A DNA stretch of 64,000 nucleotides, from NCBI GenBank assembly GCA_017883045.1, contig JADGOJ010000001.1, forward strand, positions 1-64,000, given 5' to 3'. The notes under the pieces were generated by a model, which saw only the letters and a program-made list of their open reading frames with translations, did no database searches and was not told the origin of the DNA. Both the position numbers and the translations under genes were made by a program. Position 1 is the stretch's first letter, and each line of letters begins with the position of its first letter. Source of the DNA: Acidimicrobiales bacterium (lineage in GTDB: Bacteria > Actinomycetota > Acidimicrobiia > Acidimicrobiales > RAAP-2). Of this stretch, positions 1 to 9,137 are shown one piece after another.

Positions 1-717
1 ATCTGCGTTCCCTCGGGCATCACCGGCGTCGAACAGCGTGCCGTGATGGAAGCGGCCGAGTTCGCCGGCGCGCGCAAGGCCTACATCATCGAAGAGCCCA
101 TGGCGGCTGCCATCGGCGCGGGACTGCCCATCCACGAACCGACCGGCAACATGGTCGTCGACATCGGCGGTGGCACGACCGAGGTCGCAGTGATCTCGCT
201 CGGCGGCATCGTGACAAGCCAGTCGATCCGCGTGGGGGGCGACGAACTCGACGAGGCGTTGATCGCGTTCGTGAAGAAGGAGTTCCAGCTGGCCCTCGGT
301 GAGCGCACCGCCGAGGAGATCAAGATCCAGCTCGGATCGGCCTACCCCCTCGAGGAGGAGCTGCGCGCCGAGATCCGCGGCCGCGACCTCGTGACGGGAC
401 TGCCCAAGACTGTGATCATCTCGACCGAACAGATACGCAAGGCCATGGAAGAGCCCGTCCAGGCCATCGTCGACGCCGTGAAGGTGACCCTCGACCGCAC
501 GCCGCCCGAGTTGTCGTCTGACCTGATGGAGCAGGGTATCGTCCTGACCGGTGGGGGCGCCCTGCTCGCCGGGATCGCGGCCCGACTGGAGTACGAGACC
601 AACATGCCCATCATCGTGGCCAACGACCCGTTGAATTGCGTGGCTCTCGGTAGCGGCATGTGCCTCGAAGAGCTCGACGTCTTCGCGCGCATGTTGAAGA
701 CCAGTCCTTCGCGCTAA
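1..717 (+). CDS. mreB: Rod shape-determining protein MreB, C-terminal part (5' truncated by window)
   Basis: Frame is open from base 1 ([43 protein letters not shown]); actin-fold motifs [12 protein letters not shown] and [13 protein letters not shown]; followed by mreC/mreD/PBP2. Confidence 0.95.
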   Translation: MCVPSGITGVEQRAVMEAAEFAGARKAYIIEEPMAAAIGAGLPIHEPTGNMVVDIGGGTTEVAVISLGGIVTSQSIRVGGDELDEALIAFVKKEFQLALGERTAEEIKIQLGSAYPLEEELRAEIRGRDLVTGLPKTVIISTEQIRKAMEEPVQAIVDAVKVTLDRTPPELSSDLMEQGIVLTGGGALLAGIAARLEYETNMPIIVANDPLNCVALGSGMCLEELDVFARMLKTSPSR

Positions 718-720
718 CAC

Positions 721-1539
721 GTGGCCACTGACCGGACGAGGCGTCGCACCTGGGCGATCGCCGTCGCCGTCACGGCCCTGCTCTCGGTCCTCTACTTCAG
801 CGGTGGTGTCGTCTCGGGACTGCGCAGCGCCGCCAACCTCGTCGTGAATCCGTTCAGCTGGACGGTGAACGTCGTGGCGCGCCCGATCGGTCACCTGTTC
901 GCCGGCATCGTGAACTACAGCGACGTCGTGGCCCAGAACCAACGCCTGCGCTACCAACTGGGGCAAGCCGAGCTTCGCGCCAACGAGGGCTGGGCCATCG
1001 AGCGTCAACTCCAGGAGATCACGACCCAACTCCATGTGCCCTTCGTCGGGTCGCTGCCCGTCGTCGCCGCGCAGGTCACCGCGCTGTCGCCGACGAACTT
1101 CGCCGCCACCATCGACATCTCCAAGGGGCGCGACGACGGCGTGCTGGTCGGCATGCCGGTCGTGGCCAACGGTGGACTGGTGGGCCGGGTGATCGCCACC
1201 ACGCCGCGCGGGGCGACCGTGCGTCTGATCTCTGACGTCAATTCGGCGATCGGCGTGACCTTCGGCACGGGCCAGACCTCGCTCGTGGTGGACGGACGAG
1301 GAGTGAACAACGGCCTCGGCGCGACCGCGGTTCCGCTTAGTACCGCCCTCAAGCCCGGCACGGTGCTGACGACCGACGGTCTCCGAGGTGGACTCTTTCC
1401 GCCGGGGCTTCCCGTGGCGACGGTGGCCAACGTGAGCCTCACCCCGGGTGCCGCGACCTATAACGTGTCCCTGCACCCGACCGCGGATTTGCGACGTATC
1501 ACGTACCTCGACGTCATCTTGTGGGAGCCCTCGACGTGA
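721..1539 (+). CDS. mreC: Rod shape-determining protein MreC
   Basis: Directly after mreB; N-terminal TM, coiled-coil QNQRLRYQLGQAE, beta-rich C-terminal domain VGMPVVANGGLVGRV. Confidence 0.9.
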   Translation: MATDRTRRRTWAIAVAVTALLSVLYFSGGVVSGLRSAANLVVNPFSWTVNVVARPIGHLFAGIVNYSDVVAQNQRLRYQLGQAELRANEGWAIERQLQEITTQLHVPFVGSLPVVAAQVTALSPTNFAATIDISKGRDDGVLVGMPVVANGGLVGRVIATTPRGATVRLISDVNSAIGVTFGTGQTSLVVDGRGVNNGLGATAVPLSTALKPGTVLTTDGLRGGLFPPGLPVATVANVSLTPGAATYNVSLHPTADLRRITYLDVILWEPST

Positions 1540-2048
1540 CCAGAGCGCTCGTCTCCGCCACCCTGGTGACCCTCTGCATCGTTGCGCTGCAACTCTCGAT
1601 CCTCTCGTCACTTCGCTTCGCCGGCGTCGTCGTCATGCTGGTGTGGCTCTGGCCGCTCGCGATGGGTCTCGCGGGCTTCACGGTGCTGGCAGTGTGGAGC
1701 GCGCTGGTCGCGGGGGTCTTCTTCGACACCCACGCGGTGACGCCCTTCGGGCTCACCGCCGCGGTGGGCATGCTGCTCGCCTACGGCGCCTCGCGCCTCG
1801 GCAAGGAGGGTGTGGGCGACCTCGACTCGGCGGCGTGGTGGGTGGCGCCGGTCCTCGCCGCGGGCGGCGGATTCGTCGCCCCGGCGCTCTACGTGGTCGG
1901 CGCGTTCGTGACCCTGCACTTCTCGCTGTGGCGCGGCAGCACGCTCGCCATGATGGTGGTCAACGCACTGGCCTTCCTGGTGCTGGCCCGCCCGGTCTCT
2001 CGCCTCGCGCGGGTCGTCGGCAACTTCGGGGTTCGAGTCCGTCGATGA
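1536..2048 (+). CDS. mreD: Rod shape-determining protein MreD
   Basis: GTG overlaps the mreC stop (GTGA); polytopic membrane protein of about 170 aa between mreC and PBP2. Confidence 0.8.
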   Translation: MTRALVSATLVTLCIVALQLSILSSLRFAGVVVMLVWLWPLAMGLAGFTVLAVWSALVAGVFFDTHAVTPFGLTAAVGMLLAYGASRLGKEGVGDLDSAAWWVAPVLAAGGGFVAPALYVVGAFVTLHFSLWRGSTLAMMVVNALAFLVLARPVSRLARVVGNFGVRVRR

Positions 2049-4183
2049 AGGGTTCGTGGCGCGACCGCCCCAGCGGCTCGTGGTTCTCGCGCCTGTGGCG
2101 CCCCTGGGTCTCGTTGCACCCGTTTCGAGGACGCGGCCGCTCGATCAACGAGCCCAGGCCCGTGGGCATCCGGGACCTGGTGGCTGCTCCGGGTGATGTG
2201 CAGTCGCGTCCCGAGCGCCGTTGGTTCGTCATCGGGGGCTTCTTCCTCGTGCTCTTCGTCCTGCTCGTCGGCCGGCTCTTCGTGCTGCAGATCGTCGACT
2301 ACAAGTCGTCGGTCGCGGCGGTGAACTCCAACTCGCTGCGCGTCAGCACGATCCCGGCCTCGCGTGGACTGATTCTGGACCGCTACGGCCATCCGCTCGT
2401 GGCGAACGTCATCACCGTGGAGATCAGGCTCTCGCGCGCCGAGGCCACGCTGCACCCGACGATCAAGGGCGCACTGGCGTCCTTGACGGGACTGAGCGTG
2501 CGCCAGATCAACAGCGACCTCAGCAACGTCCAGTACGACCCGTACCAGCCGGCGCCGATCATGAGCAACGCCCCGGCGCGCGTCGTGGAGTTCATCCAGC
2601 TGCACCCCACCGAGTTCCCGGGGGTGTCGGTGCTGAATGTGGCGCGGCGCTCGTACCCGCTGGGCGGCAACGTCGGCGCCCAGGTCCTCGGCTACGTCGG
2701 CCCGATCACCGGCGCCGAGATCGCCGCCAATCCCAACGCCGGCTACAAGACCGACTCCACGATCGGCAAGACGGGCATCGAGTCGTTCTACGAGCACTAC
2801 CTGCGCGGCCACGACGGCACCAGCACCCTCGAGGTCGACGCCTTCGGCAACGTCCTCGGCTCGGTGCAGACCACCCAGCCCAAGGTCGGCCACTCGGTGG
2901 TGCTGAACATCGACGAGGGGCTGCAGAAGGCGCTCGACGGATACCTCGCCAGTGACATCCTGGCAGTGCGCAAGTCCGTCGACCCGCGCTCGGGGAAACG
3001 CCCGCCCGCCCCCAACGGCGCGGCGATCGTGCTCGATCCCAACACCGGGGCGGTGCTGGCGATGTCGAGCTATCCGTCCTACAACCTGTCGTCGTTCGTC
3101 AACGGCCTCTCCACCAAGCTGTTCCATGAACTGCTCAACCAGGGCGCCTTCAACAACTTCGCGCTCCAGGGCCTGTACACCCCGGGCAGCACGTTCAAGC
3201 TGATCTCGGCCACCGCCCAGATGCAGACCGGGGTCCTGTCGCCCAGCACCCTGATTAACGACACCGGCACCTACAAGGTGCCCGGCTGCCTGCAGGGCTA
3301 CCACGGCTGTCTGTTCCACGACGACGAGCGCTCGGGCGCCGGACTCGTCAACCTGCCCCTGGCCCTGACCAAGTCCTCGGACTACTACTTCTACAACCTG
3401 GGCTACCTCTTCTGGTCCCAGACCGGCAAGTACGGCGAGACGCCGATCCAGAACGTGGCCCACCTCTACGGCCTCGACCAGTACACCAACATCGACCTGC
3501 CCGACGAGGGTCAGGGACGCGTCGACTCGCCGTCGGTGCGACGCTCGCTGCACGCCCAGGCCCCCAAGGCCTTCCCGAACGTCAGTTGGTACACGGGGGA
3601 CAACATCGAGATGGCCTTCGGCCAGGGCACGACCGCGATCACGCCCCTCGAGCTCGCCAACGCCTACGCCACGTTCGCCAACGGCGGCACGCGCTACACG
3701 CCCGAGGTCGCCGCGGCCGTCATCGATGCCCACGGCAAGCTCATCATCCGCTACGGACCTCGGGTCCTCGGCCACGTCAGCCTGCCGCCGCGCGTGCGCG
3801 ACCCCATCCTCCAGGGCCTGCTCGGCGCGGTGAACAGCCCCCAAGGCACGGCGTACGGCACGTTCCACAGCATCGCCAACTTCTCACTCGCCGGGTTCCC
3901 GATCGCCGGCAAGACCGGGACCGCGAGCAACGCCCCCGGCCTCGAGCCGAACTCGTGGTTCGTGGGCTTCGGGCCGGTCAACCATCCCCGGTACGTCGTG
4001 CTCTGTGTGGTGGGCCAGGGCGGCTACGGCGCCGAGGCCGCCGCGCCCGTGGTGGCCGAGACCTTCAACTACCTCGTGGCCCACCCGATCAGGCCCGTGC
4101 GCCTGAAACCACAGCTCTCGCTGCCCGTCGCGACCACCACTTCGCCGAGCACGACCACCAGTTCGGCCAAGAAGTCTGGCTAG
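2045..4183 (+). CDS. mrdA: Penicillin-binding protein 2 (class B transpeptidase)
   Basis: ATG overlaps mreD stop; TM segment, SRGLILDRYG, transpeptidase STFK (YTPGSTFKLISA), KTGTA (IAGKTGTASNAPG). ORF track extends upstream artefactually. Confidence 0.92.
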   Translation: MKGSWRDRPSGSWFSRLWRPWVSLHPFRGRGRSINEPRPVGIRDLVAAPGDVQSRPERRWFVIGGFFLVLFVLLVGRLFVLQIVDYKSSVAAVNSNSLRVSTIPASRGLILDRYGHPLVANVITVEIRLSRAEATLHPTIKGALASLTGLSVRQINSDLSNVQYDPYQPAPIMSNAPARVVEFIQLHPTEFPGVSVLNVARRSYPLGGNVGAQVLGYVGPITGAEIAANPNAGYKTDSTIGKTGIESFYEHYLRGHDGTSTLEVDAFGNVLGSVQTTQPKVGHSVVLNIDEGLQKALDGYLASDILAVRKSVDPRSGKRPPAPNGAAIVLDPNTGAVLAMSSYPSYNLSSFVNGLSTKLFHELLNQGAFNNFALQGLYTPGSTFKLISATAQMQTGVLSPSTLINDTGTYKVPGCLQGYHGCLFHDDERSGAGLVNLPLALTKSSDYYFYNLGYLFWSQTGKYGETPIQNVAHLYGLDQYTNIDLPDEGQGRVDSPSVRRSLHAQAPKAFPNVSWYTGDNIEMAFGQGTTAITPLELANAYATFANGGTRYTPEVAAAVIDAHGKLIIRYGPRVLGHVSLPPRVRDPILQGLLGAVNSPQGTAYGTFHSIANFSLAGFPIAGKTGTASNAPGLEPNSWFVGFGPVNHPRYVVLCVVGQGGYGAEAAAPVVAETFNYLVAHPIRPVRLKPQLSLPVATTTSPSTTTSSAKKSG

Positions 4184-4490
4184 CCCCTGATGGGGAGTAG
4201 CCTTGAGACCGTTGGGCGTCGCTGCGCAGAGAGTGCAGCACGCGAAAAGACGCAGTCGATGCGCGGTGCAGTCGCACTCCGCACGGACAAGCATTAAGGA
4301 CGCAACGTGGTACACGGCAGTGAAGTGACCCTAGTGATCACCTTGTTCGTCATCCCCTTCGTCGTGGCCCAACGCGCCATCGTTTCTTCCATCCACGCCG
4401 ACGTCGCGGCCACCGCGCCGCGCGCGGCACTCATCAGTAGTAGTGCGGCGCACTACGCCCCCACCTTCAAGAACTCAAGGAGTACCCGTC

Positions 4491-6089
4491 GTGAGCGACG
4501 AAACCAACATTCAACCTGCATCATCGTCTAGCCCCCGCATTGGCGACACCCGACCAGCCCCCCAGATAGGCGACACCCGACCGGGGACCCCGTCGTCACC
4601 GCCCTCGAGTCCCTCGGGGGGCCAGGAGCGCCAGGGCCAGGGCGCCAACCGGCGCCGGCGCGGCGGACGGGGACGCGGCGGCCAGGGCGGCTCTCCGCGT
4701 CCTGCGTCACGCGTATTCGAGGCGCCGGTCGAGGCGTCCGCCCCCGAGGCCGCCGGGGCCGACAGCGCCGCCGGGCGCGGCAAGAACAGGAAGCGCCGCG
4801 GGGGGGAGCGGCGCACCCGCGCCCAGGGCCGCTACCTCATGTGCGTGCACACCTCCAAGGAGGCGACCCACATCGCCACCCTCGAGGGCCGCACCATGGT
4901 CGAGTACACGGTCGCCAAGGCCGCCGACGAGACCAACCAGATCGACGGCAACATCTACGTGGGCCGCATCCAGAACGTGTTGCCGGGCATGGAGCTGGCC
5001 TTCGTCGACATCGGCATCCCGAAGAACGCCGTGCTCTACCGCGGCGACATCTCCTTTGACGCCGAGGACGTCGAGGGCCCCTCGTCCAACGCCAAGCGGA
5101 TCGAACAGATGATCCGCTCGGGCCAGACGATCATCTGCCAGGTGACCAAGAACGCCATCGGCGCCAAGGGCGCGCGTCTGACCCAGGAGGTCTCGCTGCC
5201 GGGACGCTTCGCGGTGCTGGTGCCCAACTCCTCGACCATCGGCATCTCCAAGCGCCTGCCCGACGGCGAGCGCCGCCGCCTGCGAAAGATCATCGACGAG
5301 GTCAAGCCCGCGCGCCACGGCATCATCATCCGCACGGCCGCCGAAGGCGTCACCGCCGACGATCTCGCACGCGACGTGGCGTCGCTGTCCGAGAAGTGGG
5401 CGGCCATCGAGGCCGAGGTCGCCAAGTCCAACCAGCCCCGGCTCATCTACCGCGACCTGGACCTGGCCGTGCGGGTCCTGCGCGAAGAGCTCAACGACGA
5501 CTACCGCGGCGTCCTGATCGACGACCTCGAGCTCTACGAGAAGGTCCGCGAGTACGTGCTGGCCGTGAACCCCGAACTCGCCGACCGCATCGAGTACTAC
5601 GACCGCTCCACCGAGGAGCTCCCGCTCTTCGAGCGCTACTTCGTCCACGAGCAACTCCATCGGGCCCTTGACCGCAAGGTGTTCCTGCCCTCGGGTGGGT
5701 CGCTCATCATCGAGCGCACTGAGGCCCTGACCGTCGTCGACGTCAACACCGGCAAGAACGTCGGCACGACGAACCTCGAGGAGACCGTCTTTCGCAACAA
5801 CCTCGAGGCCGCCGAGGAGGTGGCCCGCCAGCTGCGACTTCGCGACATCGGCGGCATCATCGTCATCGACTTCATCGACATGGAGGCCAAGGGCAACCGC
5901 GAGGCGGTCGCCTCGGCGTTGCGCCTCGCTCTGTCGCGCGACAAGACCCGCACCCAGGTCTTCGACATCTCCGAGCTCGGACTGGTCGAAATGACCCGCA
6001 AACGGGTCAATGAGGGACTGCTCGAGTCGGTCTCGAGCGTGTGCGCGGTGTGCGACGGCCGGGGATTCGTCGTGGAGACCGGCCTGTAG
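4491..6089 (+). CDS. rne: Ribonuclease E/G family protein
   Basis: S1-like region (NIYVGRIQNVLPGMELAFVDIG) and RNase E/G catalytic motifs (TVVDVNTGKN, GGIIVIDFIDME, CxxC CAVCDGRG); SD caaggag before GTG 4491. Confidence 0.92.
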   Translation: MSDETNIQPASSSSPRIGDTRPAPQIGDTRPGTPSSPPSSPSGGQERQGQGANRRRRGGRGRGGQGGSPRPASRVFEAPVEASAPEAAGADSAAGRGKNRKRRGGERRTRAQGRYLMCVHTSKEATHIATLEGRTMVEYTVAKAADETNQIDGNIYVGRIQNVLPGMELAFVDIGIPKNAVLYRGDISFDAEDVEGPSSNAKRIEQMIRSGQTIICQVTKNAIGAKGARLTQEVSLPGRFAVLVPNSSTIGISKRLPDGERRRLRKIIDEVKPARHGIIIRTAAEGVTADDLARDVASLSEKWAAIEAEVAKSNQPRLIYRDLDLAVRVLREELNDDYRGVLIDDLELYEKVREYVLAVNPELADRIEYYDRSTEELPLFERYFVHEQLHRALDRKVFLPSGGSLIIERTEALTVVDVNTGKNVGTTNLEETVFRNNLEAAEEVARQLRLRDIGGIIVIDFIDMEAKGNREAVASALRLALSRDKTRTQVFDISELGLVEMTRKRVNEGLLESVSSVCAVCDGRGFVVETGL

Positions 6090-6132
6090 GTCGTCACGGA
6101 CCCCGGCGCACTTCGGCTACTATGGAAACCTT

Positions 6133-6444
6133 ATGTACGCCGTTATCCGTGTAGGAACATCCCAAGAGCGCGTCACCGAGGGCCAGGTGGTCCGCGTGGA
6201 CCTGCGCCCCGAGGCGAACGACTCAGAAATCCAGTTCGAGCCAGTCCTGCTCGTCGACGGCGACACCGTCGTCGCCGGGCCAGCGCTGAAGGGTGCGACG
6301 GTCACCGCCAAGATCATCGGCAACGAGACCGGTCCGAAGATCCGCGCCCTCACCTACAAGTCGAAGTCGATCCAGCGTCGTCGCTGGGGACACCGCCAGC
6401 ACTACTCGACCGTTGAAATCACCAAGATTTCGCCCAAGGCCTAA
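6133..6444 (+). CDS. rplU: 50S ribosomal protein L21
   Basis: MYAVIRVGTSQERVTEGQVVRVD...YKSKSIQRRRWGHRQHYSTVEI is L21. Confidence 0.97.
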   Translation: MYAVIRVGTSQERVTEGQVVRVDLRPEANDSEIQFEPVLLVDGDTVVAGPALKGATVTAKIIGNETGPKIRALTYKSKSIQRRRWGHRQHYSTVEITKISPKA

Positions 6445-6453
6445 GGAGCACCC

Positions 6454-6705
6454 ATGTCAAAGACCAAAGGTGGCGGTTCCACCAGGAACGGCCGCGATTC
6501 CAACGCCCAGCGCCTCGGGGTCAAGACGTTCGACGGCACCGCGGTGAAGGGCGGCAGCATCATCATCCGCCAGCGCGGCACCCAGTTCCACCCGGGTCGC
6601 AACGTCGGCATCGGCAAGGACGACACGCTGTTCGCACTCACTGAGGGAACCGTCAAGTTCGGCTTCCGCCGCGGTCGCAAGCTCGTCGACGTACTCGTCG
6701 ACTAG
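6454..6705 (+). CDS. rpmA: 50S ribosomal protein L27
   Basis: [28 protein letters not shown]...[13 protein letters not shown] is L27. Confidence 0.98.
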   Translation: MSKTKGGGSTRNGRDSNAQRLGVKTFDGTAVKGGSIIIRQRGTQFHPGRNVGIGKDDTLFALTEGTVKFGFRRGRKLVDVLVD

Positions 6706-6713
6706 TCATCGCC

Positions 6714-6733
6714 CGTCGAGCGAAAGCTCGACG
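6714..6733. terminator. Perfect 8-bp hairpin with GAAA tetraloop downstream of rpmA
   Basis: cgtcgagc-gaaa-gctcgacg between convergent rpmA(+) and the DUF2142 gene(-); no T-tract, so terminator role is tentative. Confidence 0.45.
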
Positions 6734-6814
6734 CACCGCCTCACCGACCTGCTCCTCCTGGCCGCGTGGCTCACTGCGCGCAATCTCGACCATGCGGTCG
6801 CGCGCCGCAGCGTC

Positions 6815-8386
6815 CTAGGCGGCGCGGTGGCGGTTTCTGGGTCGCCTGGAACTGGCCGGCGAAGCGTCGATGGGATCGCGCGAACTCCAGATCCACCAGA
6901 TCGTCACGACGCCGATCAGCGTGGTCGCGACGGCGTAGGCCACCAGCGTGGGCAGTTGGCCGGTCGGAGGCGACCATCCCTGGTGGTGGAGGAAGAACCA
7001 TCGCGGGCCCTCGACGCCCACCGCGTAGCGACGCAGGTTGACGTAGAAGGCGACCAGCTCGAGTAGCGACGCGACCGCGACGATCACCGTCGCCAGCCAC
7101 CGTTCGAAGGCGCCCGATCGCACGGCACTGGCACAGAGGCCCGCACCGAGGATCAGCGCCCCCACCGTGAGCGGCATGCCGTCGCGTCCCTGCCACACGA
7201 CGCCAATCTCGCGAGCTTCCCTCGACACGATCAGCACGGGCACCGCGATGGCCAGGGCGCAGACGGCGGCGAGTGCACCGCGCTGACGCCAGCCGGCGCG
7301 CGCGAGCGCCACCAGCACGATGGCGAGCATCAAGAGGTACCAGGCCCCGTAGAGGCCGATCGGCATGGTCGTGTCGAGCCAGCCCAACACGCCCACGCTC
7401 TCGCGCAGCCACTGGTAGCCGTGGTCGGCCACGAGGCGGAAGGTCTGGAGTGTCGTGGAGTGGCGGTCGATCACCACGTGACTGGGCAGCACATTCAAGG
7501 TCCCCTGGGTCCAGATCCACGCCACGGCGGCGATCCCGGCGACGCCCACCGAAGCAGTGGCGATCCGGACGTCGCGCCGTTCTCGCAACAGACCCACCAC
7601 GCGGCTCGGCCCGAGGAGCAGGGTCAAGACGAGCGCGACGAGCAGCACCCACAGTGGCGAGAGTCCCCGGATCAAGGCGAGGACCGACGCCGTTGCGCCG
7701 ACAATGGCGACGAGGCCCCTGGGCGGGTCGGCCGGATACTCGAGCGCCATGATGACGACCGCCGTCCAGAGGCAGATGGCCGTGACGATCTCGAAGCCGC
7801 TGGGATTGACGGCAGAGGACAAGAAGAGGGTGATGGGCGTCAACGCTGCGAAGATGCCCGCCACGAGCGACCGGCGCCGACTCCACCGCGCCACCGCGTA
7901 GGCGCTCAGTGCCAGCATCGCCGCGCAGATAGCCGCGCTGACGAGTCGCATCGCGTAGATGCCCGATCGTTGTTGGGAGAGGTACGAACCGGTGCCCACC
8001 AGCGCGTAGTAGAGCGGTGGGTAGTGGCCGACGTGGATGGTGGTCTCCACGAGTAGCTCGGAGGTGGGCCACGTCGGCGAGCACGAGGCCGGCGTCGAGG
8101 CGTGGAACTGCCAGCAGGTGATCCAGTACTTGACTGCGTTGATCGACGCGGGGACCCTCACCGTCACGAGCACCTTGTTGGTCGGCGAGGTCCGGTGACC
8201 TAGATGGCCATGGTCGAGGGCGTCGGCACGGATGACGTGGGCCTGTTCGTCGGGGGCCGCCACCAACGGGCTGGCGAACGACCAGCAGGCAATCGACAGG
8301 AATGCGAGCACGAAGAAGACGAGGAACACCGCCCTCGGGGGGAATCGTCGCGCGACGGCCCTGGCGTCAGGCGGCGGTCCATTCAC
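6815..8386 (-). CDS. DUF2142-like predicted polytopic membrane protein
   Basis: About 10 hydrophobic segments; N-terminal SPLVAAPDEQAHVIRADAL and hydrophobic core resemble DUF2142 membrane proteins; TAGGGT box 6 nt before the GTG. Confidence 0.75.
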   Translation of the reverse strand: MNGPPPDARAVARRFPPRAVFLVFFVLAFLSIACWSFASPLVAAPDEQAHVIRADALDHGHLGHRTSPTNKVLVTVRVPASINAVKYWITCWQFHASTPASCSPTWPTSELLVETTIHVGHYPPLYYALVGTGSYLSQQRSGIYAMRLVSAAICAAMLALSAYAVARWSRRRSLVAGIFAALTPITLFLSSAVNPSGFEIVTAICLWTAVVIMALEYPADPPRGLVAIVGATASVLALIRGLSPLWVLLVALVLTLLLGPSRVVGLLRERRDVRIATASVGVAGIAAVAWIWTQGTLNVLPSHVVIDRHSTTLQTFRLVADHGYQWLRESVGVLGWLDTTMPIGLYGAWYLLMLAIVLVALARAGWRQRGALAAVCALAIAVPVLIVSREAREIGVVWQGRDGMPLTVGALILGAGLCASAVRSGAFERWLATVIVAVASLLELVAFYVNLRRYAVGVEGPRWFFLHHQGWSPPTGQLPTLVAYAVATTLIGVVTIWWIWSSRDPIDASPASSRRPRNRHRAA

Positions 8387-8392
8387 GCGATG

Positions 8393-8398
8393 ACCCTA
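8393..8398 (-). promoter_or_regulatory. -10 box TAGGGT, 6 nt before GTG of the DUF2142 gene
   Basis: Minus strand TAGGGT-catcgc-GTG. Confidence 0.5.
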
Positions 8399-8534
8399 AC
8401 AGTTGGCAATTGCCCGGCATCGGAACCGCCACGGGTGACGAGCACACCGATCCGGCTCAGCATTCGCTGGGAACTCGTGTGCCTTCGCCGATCGGACGAT
8501 GTGATCGCGTGGCTCGTGTGGTCCGAGGGAACGA

Positions 8535-8576
8535 CGAACCCCCGACCTCTCGCCGTGGCGAGAGGTCGGGGGTTCG
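8535..8576 (-). terminator. 20-bp perfect inverted repeat, likely terminator of the HU gene
   Basis: cgaacccccgacctctcgcc / ggcgagaggtcgggggttcg with a 2-nt centre, about 75 nt downstream of the HU stop. Confidence 0.75.
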
Positions 8577-8651
8577 GTTCGACTTATCCCTTTACCGCAC
8601 GAATCGTCTCGAAAGGCTCTCGCCCGAAGGGAATCGTGTCAGCGAAGAGGA

Positions 8652-8930
8652 CTACGCGCCCTTGACTGCTTTCTTGAAGGTCGAGCCAATCGAGACCTTC
8701 GGGGCGTTGGAGGCCTTGACCTGAATGGCCTCGCCCGTCTGGGGGTTACGGGCCGTACGAGCCTTGCGAGCAACCCGCTCGAACGAAAGGAAGCCCGACA
8801 GCACGATCTTCTCGCCCTTCGAGACGTTCTTGACGACGACTTCTTCAAAGCCCTTGAGGACCTCCGCTACCGTGTTCTTGGCTGCGCCACTCTCGGCAAC
8901 AATTGCATCTACCAACTCGGCCTTGTTCAC
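8652..8930 (-). CDS. hup: HU family nucleoid-associated protein
   Basis: VNKAELVDAIVAESGAAKNTVAEVLKGFEEVVVKNVSKGEKIVLSGFLSFE...ARNPQTGEAIQVKASNAPKVSIGSTFKKAVKG; SD aaggag before GTG 8930. Confidence 0.95.
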   Translation of the reverse strand: MNKAELVDAIVAESGAAKNTVAEVLKGFEEVVVKNVSKGEKIVLSGFLSFERVARKARTARNPQTGEAIQVKASNAPKVSIGSTFKKAVKGA

Positions 8931-9125
8931 CGGTCGACTCCTTACTCTTCGTTGAAACGGACTGGGAGTTTTCCCAGCAACCGGAGCCATCTTTACCTCA
9001 AAATCAAGGAAATGAGCGGATTACTCATAAGTTTTCGGGGTTTTTGGGGGGTTCTCGAATCCAAAAGTGCTGTTCAAAGGCGATTTCCAGAATTTATCTT
9101 GCCCGCGTGGCCCACGGCACGGCTC

Positions 9126-9131
9126 TACGAT
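9126..9131 (+). promoter_or_regulatory. -10 box TACGAT, 6 nt before ATG of the aminotransferase
   Basis: TACGAT-ggccca-ATG. Confidence 0.55.
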
Positions 9132-9137
9132 GGCCCA

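Noticed and set aside
2029-2044. ggttcgagtcc T-loop-like motif at the mreD end
   Set aside because: T-stem does not pair and no tRNA cloverleaf fits; it is mreD coding sequence.
1889-3868. 659-aa minus-strand ORF opposite PBP2
   Set aside because: Antisense shadow of a GC-rich coding gene; Arg/Asp/Val/Gly-biased composition and no recognisable domain.
9046-9056. G-quadruplex (ggggtttttgggggg)
   Set aside because: Only two clear G-runs close together; four tracts are required for a canonical G4.
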